Source: Nocardioides campestrisoli
Lineage (GTDB): Bacteria > Actinomycetota > Actinomycetes > Propionibacteriales > Nocardioidaceae
DNA: 64,000 bases
Assembly: GCF_013624435.2 (NCBI RefSeq)
Contig: NZ_CP061768.1
Coordinates: forward strand, 2,386,001-2,450,000
Direction of reading: 5' to 3'
Position 1 is the first letter of the stretch. Each line of letters starts with the position of its first letter. Below are positions 34,180 through 43,212 of this stretch, one piece after another. Below the pieces are notes generated by a model. The model did no database searches and was not told the origin of the DNA. It worked only from the letters and a program-made list of their open reading frames with translations. The translations under genes were made by a program, and so were the position numbers.

Positions 34180-37100
34180 TCACTGCTGCGGCTTGACCAG
34201 GGGGAACAGGATCGTGTCCCGGATGCTGAGGCCGGTCAGGTTCATCACCAGCCGGTCGACGCCCAGACCCATGCCGCCGGTGGGCGGCATGCCGTACTCC
34301 AGGGCCTGGAGGAAGTCCTCGTCGACCTGCATCGCCTCGGCGTCGCCGGCGGCCGCCAGCAGGGACTGCGCCACCAGGCGTCGGCGCTGGTCGACCGGGT
34401 CGATCAGCTCGGAGTACGCCGTGCCCTGCTCCGCCCCGAAGAGCACCAGGTCCCACTTCTCGCTGAGCCGCGGGTCGCGCCGGTGCGTCCGGGTCAGCGG
34501 GGCGTTCTCCTTGGGGAAGTCGGTGTAGAAGACCGGCGTCGTGGTCCGGCCCTCGCAGAGCTCGGAGTAGATCTCCTCCAGGACGAACCCCCAAGAGGCG
34601 TCCAGGTCGAGCTCGAGCCCGATCCGCTCGGCGTGCCTGATCAGGGTCATCAGCGGGGTGTCGGGGGTGATCTCCTCGCCCACGGCCGCGGAGACCGCCT
34701 CGCAGACGGTCCGCACCGGCCACTCCCCCGACAGGTCGTACTCCCGCACGTGGCCGTCGGCGTCGGTGCGCCGCGCCACCGGCGAGCCGTAGACCGCGGT
34801 CGCGGCCTCCTGGATCAGCGCCTGGGTGAGGCGCCGCATCGAGTCGTAGTCGCCGTACGTCTCGTAGACCTCCAGGGAGGTGAACTCGGGGTTGTGCTTG
34901 AAGTCGGCGCCCTCGTTGCGGAACTGGCGTCCCACCTCGAAGACCTTCTCCATGCCGCCGACGACCAGCCGCTTGAGGTGCAGCTCGGTGGCGATGCGCA
35001 GGTAGAGGTCCAGGTCGTAGGCGTTGATGTGGGTCTCGAACGGCCGCGCGTTCGCACCTCCGTGGACGGTCTGCAGGACCGGCGTCTCGACCTCGGTGAA
35101 CCCCCGCGCCTGGAGCGAGTCGCGGATGCTGCGGACCACGGTGGCCCGCTGGTAGGCGGTGGTGCGCGACTCGGGGCGCACGATCAGGTCCACGTAGCGC
35201 CGGCGAACCCGGGCGTCGGGATCGGTGAGCCCCCGGTGCTTGTCGGGCAGGGGACGCAGCGCCTTGCTGGTCAGCAGCACCGACCGGGCGCGCACGGTGA
35301 GCTCGCCACGCCGGGTGGTCACCACCTCGCCGGTGACGCTCACGTGGTCGCCCAGGTCGATGGTGTGCTCCCAGAACGCCAGGTCCGGGGCAGGCAGCCG
35401 CTGGGCGTCGACCATCACCTGGAGGTCGCCGCTCCCGTCGCGCAGGGTGGCGAAGCCGAGGTGGCCCAGGTCGCGCTTGAGCATCACCCGCCCCGCCACC
35501 GAGACCTCGATCCCGGTCTCGGTCCCCGCCGCGAGATCCTCGTCCACCAGGCCGCGGACCTCAGCCAGGGTGTGGGTCCGCGGCGCCGTCACCGGGTAGG
35601 GGTCGATCCCGATCTCCCGGATCCGGTCCAGCTTCTCCCGGCGCACCCGCATCTGCTCCGGCAGGTGGTCGGGCGAGACCGCCTCCGCCACCACGTCGGG
35701 GGCCGGCGGGATCAGCGCGAGGACGGCGGCCGCGTGCTCGGCCCCGCCGGTCCCCAGGCCGTCGGGGTGGTCGGTGCGCCGACGCGTCCGGGCGATCGAG
35801 GGAGCGGTGAGGAAGCCCTCGGCGCTGCCGGCCGCGGTGCCGACCCGCGGCAGGTCGGAGGCGTACTCGTAGCCGAGGTAGCGCGGCTGCCACTCGGGCA
35901 GGTACTTCGCGTTGGAGCGGTAGAGCGACTCCAGCTGCCAGTTCCTGCTCGCCAGCATCAGGGCCTGGCGCCACAGGCGGGCCACCGGACCGGCGCCGAT
36001 CTCCGCGCCGCGCTCGAACGCCTCGCGGAACATGGCGAAGTTGAGCGAGACGGGCCCCACCCCGAAGGTCGTCGACTCCGCGGCCAGGCTGGCCACCATC
36101 AGCTCGACCAGCCCGTTGTCGGCCGTGGGATCGCGCCGCATCAGATCCAGCGAGAGTCCGGTCCGTCCCCACGGGACGAAGCTGAGGAAGCCGCGCAGGG
36201 CGCCCTCGGCGTCGCGGGCCTGGACCAGCACGCAGGCGCCGTCGAGGGGGTCGCCGAGCCGGCCCAGGGCCATCGAGAACCCGCGCTCGTCGCCACCGTC
36301 GCCACGCCAGGAGGCGGCCGCGGCGCCGAGCTCGGTGAAGTCCGCCTCGCTCAGCGTGGCGTGCCGGACCACCCGGGTGGTGTAGCCACGTCGGTGCAGC
36401 CGGGAGACGGGCTGTCGCACCGCCTTCATGCCGGGGTGGTTGAGGGAGAACGAGCCGAGGTCGATCACCGCCTCGTCGCCCAGGTCCAGCATCGTCAGTC
36501 CGGCCTCCGCGTGGGCCAGCGCCCCCTCGTGCCCCGCGCCCATCACCGCCACCGACCAGCCGCTCGCCCGGGCCTCCGCACGCCACCGCGCGATCGCCTC
36601 GGGCCAGTACGTCGGGTCCCCCACGGGGTTGCCACTGGCCAGGCTGACCGAGCCCACGGTGCGGTAGGAGACCCCGGCGCGCGCGGTCGCGGGGTCCCCG
36701 GTGTCCCAGACGACCGCCTTGTCGCGCCGGGTCGCGAAGTAGCCGAGGGAGTCGTGCTCGCCGAAGTCGCGCAGCATCGCCCGGACCCTCGCCTCGTCGG
36801 CGACCCCGAGCGTCCGGGTGTCGCGGGGGGCGCGGAACAGCACGGTCATCGCGCCGAGCACGACCACGGCCCCCACCAGGCCGATGCCGAGCCGGACCCA
36901 CCACGGCGCCCAGGCCGAGGTCTCCAGGCCGGTGCGGCCAAGGTCGAGCAGCATCGTGTCCAGGACGTACGTCGCCGCGTCGGCGTAGCTGTCCGAGCGG
37001 CCCAGCCCGCGGACCAGCGCGGCGCCGCCCAGCACCATGGCCAGACCACCGAGCACGAGGATCGCGCCAGCGCCTGCCAGGCTGCCGGGCACCCGACGGG

Positions 37101-37515
37101 CCACGAACTGGGAGCGCACCCGCAGCGCCAGGACGATCGCCGCCCCGACCAGCACCAGCCCGAGGAGGGCGAGCGCCACGTGGTCGCCCTGGGCGATCAG
37201 CGCGACCCGGCCGACCTCCGGCAGGCCGAGCCACCAGACGAGCACGACCCACCAGGCGGCCCGGAGCCGCCGGCGCAGCCCGACGGCGGTGACGAAGAGC
37301 AGCGCGGCGTAGACCAGGCTCGGCACCACCGGGATGGTCAGCAGCGAGACAGGGTCCTCGGACCGGGCGAAGTAGCTGTGCCACGGCGGCACCAGCGCGA
37401 CGACGGCGGCGAGGGTGGCGAAGCCGAACATCACGCCCGCGAACCGGTCCGGCCAGTGGTCGTCGGCCGGAGGGCGCAGCGGGTGCGGCCTGCGCGCGTC
37501 AGGGTGCGGGCTCAT
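34180..37515 (-). CDS. lysX: Bifunctional lysylphosphatidylglycerol synthase / lysyl-tRNA synthetase LysX
   Basis: 1111 residues in three parts. About 25-240: membrane helices of the MprF flippase/synthase type. About 240-560: a DUF2156 lysyl-transfer domain (YRTVGSVSLASGNPVGDP). About 620-1111: a class II LysRS with an OB fold (LGHLGFATLRDGSGDLQV), motif 2 (KVFEVGRQFRNEG) and motif 3 (GMGLGVDRLVMNLTG). It charges tRNA-Lys and transfers lysine to phosphatidylglycerol, giving resistance to cationic peptides. The ATG overlaps the stop of the DUF998 gene. A separate housekeeping lysS is expected elsewhere. Confidence 0.95.
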   Translation of the reverse strand: MSPHPDARRPHPLRPPADDHWPDRFAGVMFGFATLAAVVALVPPWHSYFARSEDPVSLLTIPVVPSLVYAALLFVTAVGLRRRLRAAWWVVLVWWLGLPEVGRVALIAQGDHVALALLGLVLVGAAIVLALRVRSQFVARRVPGSLAGAGAILVLGGLAMVLGGAALVRGLGRSDSYADAATYVLDTMLLDLGRTGLETSAWAPWWVRLGIGLVGAVVVLGAMTVLFRAPRDTRTLGVADEARVRAMLRDFGEHDSLGYFATRRDKAVVWDTGDPATARAGVSYRTVGSVSLASGNPVGDPTYWPEAIARWRAEARASGWSVAVMGAGHEGALAHAEAGLTMLDLGDEAVIDLGSFSLNHPGMKAVRQPVSRLHRRGYTTRVVRHATLSEADFTELGAAAASWRGDGGDERGFSMALGRLGDPLDGACVLVQARDAEGALRGFLSFVPWGRTGLSLDLMRRDPTADNGLVELMVASLAAESTTFGVGPVSLNFAMFREAFERGAEIGAGPVARLWRQALMLASRNWQLESLYRSNAKYLPEWQPRYLGYEYASDLPRVGTAAGSAEGFLTAPSIARTRRRTDHPDGLGTGGAEHAAAVLALIPPAPDVVAEAVSPDHLPEQMRVRREKLDRIREIGIDPYPVTAPRTHTLAEVRGLVDEDLAAGTETGIEVSVAGRVMLKRDLGHLGFATLRDGSGDLQVMVDAQRLPAPDLAFWEHTIDLGDHVSVTGEVVTTRRGELTVRARSVLLTSKALRPLPDKHRGLTDPDARVRRRYVDLIVRPESRTTAYQRATVVRSIRDSLQARGFTEVETPVLQTVHGGANARPFETHINAYDLDLYLRIATELHLKRLVVGGMEKVFEVGRQFRNEGADFKHNPEFTSLEVYETYGDYDSMRRLTQALIQEAATAVYGSPVARRTDADGHVREYDLSGEWPVRTVCEAVSAAVGEEITPDTPLMTLIRHAERIGLELDLDASWGFVLEEIYSELCEGRTTTPVFYTDFPKENAPLTRTHRRDPRLSEKWDLVLFGAEQGTAYSELIDPVDQRRRLVAQSLLAAAGDAEAMQVDEDFLQALEYGMPPTGGMGLGVDRLVMNLTGLSIRDTILFPLVKPQQ

Positions 37516-38201
37516 CCCGGCCTCCCCTCACGGTGTGGTGAGCGCCACGTTACGTCCTGGTCACCGGTCTCTCGTCCGGCCAAAAGTCCCAGGCAGACGA
37601 GCCAGACGCTGATGCCCACGATGTGCACGCGCTGGGCGCCCCCGCTCGCCCAGCCAGGCCCGTGCGCCGCGGTCACCGCGCCGAAGACCACGCTCGCCGC
37701 GACCCCGGGGACCGCAAGCACCCACCCGGCGGTCCCGTGCAGCCAGGCCGGGCCCTCGCGCCGGGTGACGGCCCAGGTGGCTGCCACCCCCACGAAGAGC
37801 CCCAGGTCGGAGGCCACCGTGATCGCGTCGTGCACGGCAGCCTGGCGCCGCTGCCCCGGGGCGTCGCAGACCACGCCCGGTCCGCAGGGGGCGGTCACCA
37901 CGGCCGCCGCCGCCGCGCCCAGCGCGAACGTCGCCGTCCCCCAGACCACCCCCCGGCGCCACCGGCCCTCCGGCAGGGCAGCCCCCGCCTCCGGCAGCAC
38001 GAGGAGCACCAGCACCGCACAGGCACCGTCGGCCGAGCGCAGGAGCACGGCGTGCGGCTCGCCCACGGCGGCGAGCTCGCTCACCACGTGTGTCATGCCC
38101 TCGAACCCGCGCAGCACCCAGTCCAGCGCGAAGCCCGAGTACAGGACCCCGGCCAGCACGCCGGCGAGCCTGAGCAGGCGCCGTCGTCCCGGGCGCCTCA
38201 T
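37512..38201 (-). CDS. DUF998-like membrane protein
   Basis: 229 residues from ATG 38201, with about six membrane helices and a helix pair around FEGMTHVVSELAAVGEPHA that resembles DUF998 proteins. A Cys-rich external loop (APCGPGVVCDAPG) may be disulfide bonded. It overlaps both the LssY_C gene upstream and lysX downstream by 4 bases, so it is part of the lysyl-lipid operon. Confidence 0.7.
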   Translation of the reverse strand: MRRPGRRRLLRLAGVLAGVLYSGFALDWVLRGFEGMTHVVSELAAVGEPHAVLLRSADGACAVLVLLVLPEAGAALPEGRWRRGVVWGTATFALGAAAAAVVTAPCGPGVVCDAPGQRRQAAVHDAITVASDLGLFVGVAATWAVTRREGPAWLHGTAGWVLAVPGVAASVVFGAVTAAHGPGWASGGAQRVHIVGISVWLVCLGLLAGRETGDQDVTWRSPHREGRPG

Positions 38202-39466
38202 CCGACGCTCCCGCCGGCTTGCCCGTCGCCTCGGGAGGAGCCCCCGAGGGCGTAGTCCCGGGCCGCCCGGTCCGAGAGGGCGAGGACCACCAGGATGCTG
38301 CCGCCCGAGGAGAGCAGGGAGGCCAGGTCGTCGGGCCACCGTCCCTGGACGACCGAGGTGGCCATGGCGCTCGCGGCGGTCACCGAGCAGGCGGCCATCA
38401 GCAGCAGTCGGGCCCAGTTCCGGCCGTGCACCACACCCACGGCCAGCACCAGGTCGACCACCGCGGCGACCAGGAACAGGGAGACCATCCGGAGGTCGGG
38501 ATCGCCGGACTCCGCCGACACCACCCCACCGACGTAGGCCACGGCCCGGGCCACGGCGACCCCGGCGCCGAGCGCCACCACCGAGGGGCACCGTCGCTGC
38601 GGCGCCTGGGGCACCGGGTCGGGGCCGGCCGCGGTGGGGCTCAGGTCCAGGATCGGCAGGTTCCCGTCGGTCCGGATCCGGTCGCCTCCCCCGTTGCGGT
38701 GGTGGTAGCCGGTGGAGAAGTTCTCGATCACCGAGAGCCTCGCTGAGGGGACCGCCCGGCGGACCGTCCCGAGCACGAAGTCGCGCTCCACGTCGGTGTC
38801 CGCGTCGATGCGATGCGTGAGCTGCCCGGTGAAGAGCGAGAGGCCGACCCGGCGGTCGAACGTGGCCGCGGCGAGCCAGTCGGCCCGGTACCCCCCGGGC
38901 AGCAACCAGTCGTCGGGACAGCGCCAGAACCGCACGTGGTGGCGCTTCGTCGGGCTGTCCTCGACCTCCTGCTCGTAGGCGAAGTCCTGCTGCCGGTCGA
39001 AGAGCCGCAGCGGGCTGACCGGGGCGCTGGCATAGCTGCGCCTCCGGAGCACACCGAGGACGATCCCGAGCGAGGAGCGCAGGTCCAAGGGGTCGGCCCT
39101 GGTCCATCCCGCGGCGCCCAGGGCGGCGTGCACCTGGCCCTCACGTCCCAGGAGCCCGAGGTTGACCGGATCCCCCAGCAGGCCGTCGCTGGTGCGGGTC
39201 CGTCCCACGAAGTAGCCGGGCAGGTAGATCGAGCTGAGGACCCGGTGCAGCCGGGGCAGCACCAGGTACGCGGAGAACGCCCAGAAGACGACGAGCTGGA
39301 GCGTCGGCCACCCGGGGCGCAGACCGTCGCGCAGCAGCACGTAGGAGAACCACGACCCGGCGACCGCGGAGAAGGCGAAGAACCAGTGGTCGAGCACGGA
39401 CGCGGACTGTCTTCGGACGTCGTGACCGACCTCCGCGTCGCTGCCCCGCATCTGGTCAGGATGCAT
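38198..39466 (-). CDS. LssY C-terminal domain membrane protein
   Basis: 422 residues. Two N-terminal membrane helices (about 30-75), then an external LssY_C domain with DPVNLGLLGREGQVHAAL, a GWTRADPLDLRSS segment and VRFWRCPDDWLLPGG, then about four C-terminal membrane helices (290-400). LssY_C domains occur with PAP2-type lipid phosphatases and lipid-remodelling genes. The translational coupling to DUF998 and lysX fits an envelope-lipid role. Confidence 0.8.
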   Translation of the reverse strand: MHPDQMRGSDAEVGHDVRRQSASVLDHWFFAFSAVAGSWFSYVLLRDGLRPGWPTLQLVVFWAFSAYLVLPRLHRVLSSIYLPGYFVGRTRTSDGLLGDPVNLGLLGREGQVHAALGAAGWTRADPLDLRSSLGIVLGVLRRRSYASAPVSPLRLFDRQQDFAYEQEVEDSPTKRHHVRFWRCPDDWLLPGGYRADWLAAATFDRRVGLSLFTGQLTHRIDADTDVERDFVLGTVRRAVPSARLSVIENFSTGYHHRNGGGDRIRTDGNLPILDLSPTAAGPDPVPQAPQRRCPSVVALGAGVAVARAVAYVGGVVSAESGDPDLRMVSLFLVAAVVDLVLAVGVVHGRNWARLLLMAACSVTAASAMATSVVQGRWPDDLASLLSSGGSILVVLALSDRAARDYALGGSSRGDGQAGGSVG

Positions 39467-39512
39467 GAACGACCCGGGGGCGACCAGGGTCCTCGGGGTT
39501 ACCGTGGGCGGG

Positions 39513-39684
39513 TGCTCGCGGGGCTGGTCGCTGCCACGGGGGCAACCTGCTGGGCGTCTGCCTGTACGGGCTCGGGTTCCTGCTCAGCCTGGCGGCGGTG
39601 CGCAGCCTGCCCCTCTTCGTCGTGCAGTCGGTCGTGGAGACCTCCGACGCACCGCCCGGCGTACAGACGGGTCGCGTGCCGTAG
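39513..39684 (+). pseudogene. Remnant of a DMT/EamA-like membrane transporter
   Basis: Two fragments in different frames. VLAGLVAATG begins at 39513, and CLYGLGFLLSLAAVRSLPLF continues in another frame and ends at TAG 39682-39684. Together they resemble the first helices of an actinobacterial drug/metabolite-type permease with an internal deletion and lost C-terminus. It lies just upstream of the nickel operon operator. Confidence 0.45.
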
Positions 39685-39690
39685 GCTCTG

Positions 39691-39713
39691 TTGTTGCAAA
39701 TTGTTCGCAACAA
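39691..39713. promoter_or_regulatory. Nur box (nickel-responsive Fur-family operator)
   Basis: TTGCAA (39694-39699), five bases, then TCGCAA (39705-39710), with outer TTG/CAA extending the palindrome to 23 bp. It matches the Streptomyces Nur consensus tTGCaa-N5-ttGCAA at all core positions except one T to C. It ends 10 bases before the ATG of the substrate-binding protein, a position suited to nickel-dependent repression. Confidence 0.8.
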
Positions 39714-39722
39714 GGGGGCTCC

Positions 39723-41336
39723 ATGCGCCGCACCACCACTCGCGCCCGCCTCGCGACCCTTCTGACGGTCGTGAGCGCCTGCGCGCTGGCCGGCTGTGGC
39801 GCCGGCGGCACCACGTCCGCCGGCGACGGACCGCCGTCCGAGCTCCGGCTCGCCATCGGCGGGGAGTCCGAGGAGGGCTTCGACCCCACGCTGGGCTGGG
39901 GCCGCTACGGCGCTCCGCTCTTCCAGTCCACGCTGCTGACCCGCGAGCCCGACCTCGGCGTGGGCCTGGACCTGGCCACGGCCTACGAGGTCAGCGACGA
40001 CGGGCTGACCTGGACCGTCGACCTGCGCCGGGACGCCTCCTTCACCGACGGCGAGCCGGTCACCGCCCGCGACGTGGCCTACACCTTCAACACCGCCGCC
40101 GAGCAGGGCGGGCTGACCGACGTCACCGCGCTCGAGCGGGCCGTGGTGGTCGACGACGACACCGTCGAGCTGCGGCTTACCGAGCCCCGCAGCACCTTCG
40201 TGAACCGGCTGATCAGCCTCGGCATCGTCCCCGAGCACGCCCACGACTCCGGCTACGCCCAGGACCCCGTCGGGTCCGGCCCCTTCGCGCTCGTCGACTG
40301 GCAGCAGGGGCAACAGCTGGTCGTCGAGCGCAACGAGGACTACTACGGCGAGAAGCCGGCGTTCGAGCGGCTGGTCTTCGTCTTCACCGACGAGGACGCC
40401 AGCCTCGCCGCCGCGCGCGCCGGCCAGGTGGACGTCGCGGCGGCGCCCTCGACCCTGGCCACCCAGGAGATCGCCGGGATGCGCGTGCAGGCGGTCACCT
40501 CGCTGGACAACCGCGGCATCGCCTTCCCCACGGTCCCCGAGGAAGGACGCCGCAGCCCGGCCGGCCACCCGGTGGGCAACGACGTGACCGCCGACCTCGC
40601 GGTGCGGCGCGCCGTCAACCTCGCCGTGGACCGCGAGGCTCTGGTCGAGGGAGTCCTGGAAGGCTTCGGCTCCCCCGCCACCGGTCCCGTGGACGGGGCC
40701 CCGTGGCACGAGCCGGGCTCGAGCATCGACGACGACGACGTCGACGCGGCGACCGCCGAGCTCGAGCGCGCCGGCTGGACCGACAGCGACGGCGACGGGG
40801 TGCGGGAGAAGGACGGCACGACCGCCTCCTTCTCGCTGCTCTACCCGGCCGACGACTCGCTGCGCCAGGGACTGGCGCTCAACGTGGTGGACATGGTGGC
40901 CCGCGCAGGCATCGAGATCCGGCCCGAGGGCCTGGGCTGGGACGAGATCTACCAGCGGATGCACACCGACGCCGTCCTCTTCGGCTGGGGCAGCCACGAC
41001 CCGACCGAGATGTACAACCTCTACCACTCCTCGATGGCCGGCACCGAGTCGTTCAACCCCGGCTACTACGCGAACCCGGCGGTCGACCGGCACCTCGACG
41101 CGGCGATGGCCGCCACCGACCCGGACGAGGCCGACCGGCACTGGCGCGCGGCCCAGCTGGACGACGACGGCACCGGCTTCACCGCCGGCGCGGACGCCGC
41201 CTGGGCCTGGCTGGTCAACCTCGAGCACACCTACTTCGTCGACGACTGCCTGGACCTGGGCCCGGAGCGGATCGAGCCGCACGGGCACGGGTGGCCGCTG
41301 ACCGCCGGCATCAGCCGATGGCGGTGGGAGTGCTGA
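39723..41336 (+). CDS. nikA: Nickel-type ABC transporter substrate-binding lipoprotein
   Basis: 537 residues. Lipoprotein signal ending CALAGC (Cys25). Family 5 (SBP_bac_5) fold: YEVSDDGLTWTVDLRRDASF, VTARDVAYTFNT, the GSGPFALVDWQ region and SFNPGYYANPAVDRHL. This family binds peptides, nickel or metallophores. The Nur box directly upstream argues for nickel or a nickel chelate. First gene of a five-gene operon; it overlaps the next gene by 19 bases. Confidence 0.85.
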   Translation: MRRTTTRARLATLLTVVSACALAGCGAGGTTSAGDGPPSELRLAIGGESEEGFDPTLGWGRYGAPLFQSTLLTREPDLGVGLDLATAYEVSDDGLTWTVDLRRDASFTDGEPVTARDVAYTFNTAAEQGGLTDVTALERAVVVDDDTVELRLTEPRSTFVNRLISLGIVPEHAHDSGYAQDPVGSGPFALVDWQQGQQLVVERNEDYYGEKPAFERLVFVFTDEDASLAAARAGQVDVAAAPSTLATQEIAGMRVQAVTSLDNRGIAFPTVPEEGRRSPAGHPVGNDVTADLAVRRAVNLAVDREALVEGVLEGFGSPATGPVDGAPWHEPGSSIDDDDVDAATAELERAGWTDSDGDGVREKDGTTASFSLLYPADDSLRQGLALNVVDMVARAGIEIRPEGLGWDEIYQRMHTDAVLFGWGSHDPTEMYNLYHSSMAGTESFNPGYYANPAVDRHLDAAMAATDPDEADRHWRAAQLDDDGTGFTAGADAAWAWLVNLEHTYFVDDCLDLGPERIEPHGHGWPLTAGISRWRWEC

Positions 41337-42325
41337 ACGCCCCGGCGAGACGAGCCCGAGGCCTCGCCGGACGCGCCCTGCGACTGGCCAGCCTGGTCGC
41401 CGCCGTGGCGGTCGGCTGCTTCGCCCTGATGGCCGGCTCCCCGGTGGACCCGGTCGAGGCGTACGTCGGCGCCGACAGCGCGGCGGTCGGCCCCGAGCAG
41501 CGGGCCCAGATCGCCGAGCGATGGGGGCTGGACGACCCGCCGGTGGAGCGCTTCACCGCGTGGGCGGGCAACGTGCTCACCGGCGACCTCGGCACCTCCC
41601 AGGTCTTCGGCCAGCCGGTCACCACCGTGATCGGGGAGCGCTTCGCCGCCAGCGTCTCGCTGATGGCGCTCGCCTGGCTGATCTCAGGTGTCCTGGGCTT
41701 CACCCTCGGGCTGCTCGCCGGGGCGCTGCGCGGCAGGGTCGCCGACCGGGTGCTCACCTGGTGGGCGTACACCCTCGCCTCGGCCCCGACGTTCTGGGTC
41801 GGCCTGCTGCTGCTCTACGTCTTCTCGGTCTCGCTGCAGTGGACGCCGGTCTGCTGCGCCGCGCCCATCGGCACCCTGCCGGGCGAGGCCTCCCTGCTCG
41901 ACCAGCTGCACCACCTGCTGCTGCCCGCCCTCACGCTCAGCGTCGTCGGCATCTCGCCGGTCCTGCTGCACACCCGGCAGGCCACGATCGAGGTGCTGGC
42001 CAGCGACCACGTTGCCTTCGCCCGGGCCCAGGGCGAGCGCCTGCCGGGCCTGGTCCTGCACCGGGTCGCACGCAACGCCGCCGGACCGGCACTGATGCTG
42101 CAGTTCGCCTCGGTCGGGGAGCTCTTCGGCGGCTCCGTGCTGGCCGAGCAGGTCTTCACCTACCCCGGGCTGGGCGAGGCGACGACCACGGCGGCCCTGC
42201 GCCAGGACGTGCCCCTGCTCCTGGGCATCGCGCTGTTCACCGCCGTGCTGGTCTTCGTCGGCAACGCGCTGGGCGACCTCGCCCACCGCGCCGCGGCCCC
42301 GCGCACCCGGGAGGCCGTGGCATGA
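41318..42325 (+). CDS. nikB: Nickel-type ABC transporter permease 1
   Basis: 335 residues from ATG 41318, inside the end of nikA. Six membrane helices; a DppB/NikB-like external N-terminal region (EQRAQIAERWGLDDPP) and the EAA-type loop VLASDHVAFARAQG. The next gene starts at its stop (ATGA), which keeps the two permeases stoichiometric. Confidence 0.87.
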   Translation: MAVGVLNAPARRARGLAGRALRLASLVAAVAVGCFALMAGSPVDPVEAYVGADSAAVGPEQRAQIAERWGLDDPPVERFTAWAGNVLTGDLGTSQVFGQPVTTVIGERFAASVSLMALAWLISGVLGFTLGLLAGALRGRVADRVLTWWAYTLASAPTFWVGLLLLYVFSVSLQWTPVCCAAPIGTLPGEASLLDQLHHLLLPALTLSVVGISPVLLHTRQATIEVLASDHVAFARAQGERLPGLVLHRVARNAAGPALMLQFASVGELFGGSVLAEQVFTYPGLGEATTTAALRQDVPLLLGIALFTAVLVFVGNALGDLAHRAAAPRTREAVA

Positions 42326-43212
42326 CCGCACACACCCGCACAGCCTGGGACGAGGACCGGGCCCCGGGCCTCCTCGCCGGACTTCCCGCCCGCTGGGCGG
42401 ACCGGCGTACCCGCACCCTGGTCGGGCTGGCGGTCGCGCTGGTCGTCGTCGTGGCGGTGGTCGTGGCCGGCACCCTGGCCGCGGGACCGGCCCAGCTCAC
42501 CGACCTCTCCGAGCGCAACCAGGGCCCCTCGCTCGACCACCTCTTCGGCACCGACCGGCACGGGCGCGACCTGCTGCTACGGACCCTGGTCGGGCTGAGG
42601 CTGAGCCTGCTGGTCGGGACGCTGGCTGCCGCCCTGTCGGGGGTGATCGCCCTGGCGCTCACCCTGGTCGCCACCGCCGGAGGCCGGTACGCCGCGGCCG
42701 CGGTCACCTGGCTGGTCGACCTCTTTCTGGCGCTGCCGCACCTGGTGCTGCTGATCCTGCTGGCCTTCGCGCTCGGCGGCGGCACCGAGGCGGTCGTGCT
42801 CGCGGTGGGGCTCACCCACTGGCCGCGGCTGACCCGGGTGCTGATGTCGGTGGGCCGGGAGACCGCGACCGGCGACTTCGTGGCCACGTCCCGGGCTCTG
42901 GGCCACGGGCCGTGGCACGTCGCCCGGCGGCACGTCGCCCCGCACCTGGTGCCGCACCTGAGCGTCGGCGTGGTGCTGATGTTCCCGCACGCCATCCTGC
43001 ACGAGGCGGCCCTCTCCTTCCTGGGCCTGGGCGTGGACCCGGGGCTCCCCGCGGTCGGGATCCTGCTCGCCGAGTCGATGCGCTCGCTCTCGGCGGGCCA
43101 CTGGTGGCTGGCCGTCCTGCCGGGCGTGGGGCTGCTGCTCGTGGTCAAGCTGATCGACCGGATCGGCGAGGACCTGCGCCTGCTGCTCGACCCGAGGAGC
43201 GCTCACCTGTGA
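42322..43212 (+). CDS. nikC: Nickel-type ABC transporter permease 2
   Basis: 296 residues. DppC/NikC type: an N-terminal membrane helix, LFGTDRHGRDLLLRTLVGLR, five more helices, the EAA loop DFVATSRALGHGPWHVARRHV and the family end LRLLLDPR. It overlaps both neighbours by 4 bases. Confidence 0.87.
   Translation: MTAHTRTAWDEDRAPGLLAGLPARWADRRTRTLVGLAVALVVVVAVVVAGTLAAGPAQLTDLSERNQGPSLDHLFGTDRHGRDLLLRTLVGLRLSLLVGTLAAALSGVIALALTLVATAGGRYAAAAVTWLVDLFLALPHLVLLILLAFALGGGTEAVVLAVGLTHWPRLTRVLMSVGRETATGDFVATSRALGHGPWHVARRHVAPHLVPHLSVGVVLMFPHAILHEAALSFLGLGVDPGLPAVGILLAESMRSLSAGHWWLAVLPGVGLLLVVKLIDRIGEDLRLLLDPRSAHL

Noticed and set aside
33925-38820. 1631-residue open frame on the plus strand
   Set aside because: It lies antisense to lysX, DUF998 and LssY_C genes whose domains are clear; its translation is Arg/Gly/Pro-rich and has no recognisable domain. 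A high-GC artefact.
39465-39722. Upstream extension of the nickel-binding protein gene
   Set aside because: The lipoprotein signal starts at ATG 39723 and the Nur box would fall within the extended frame.
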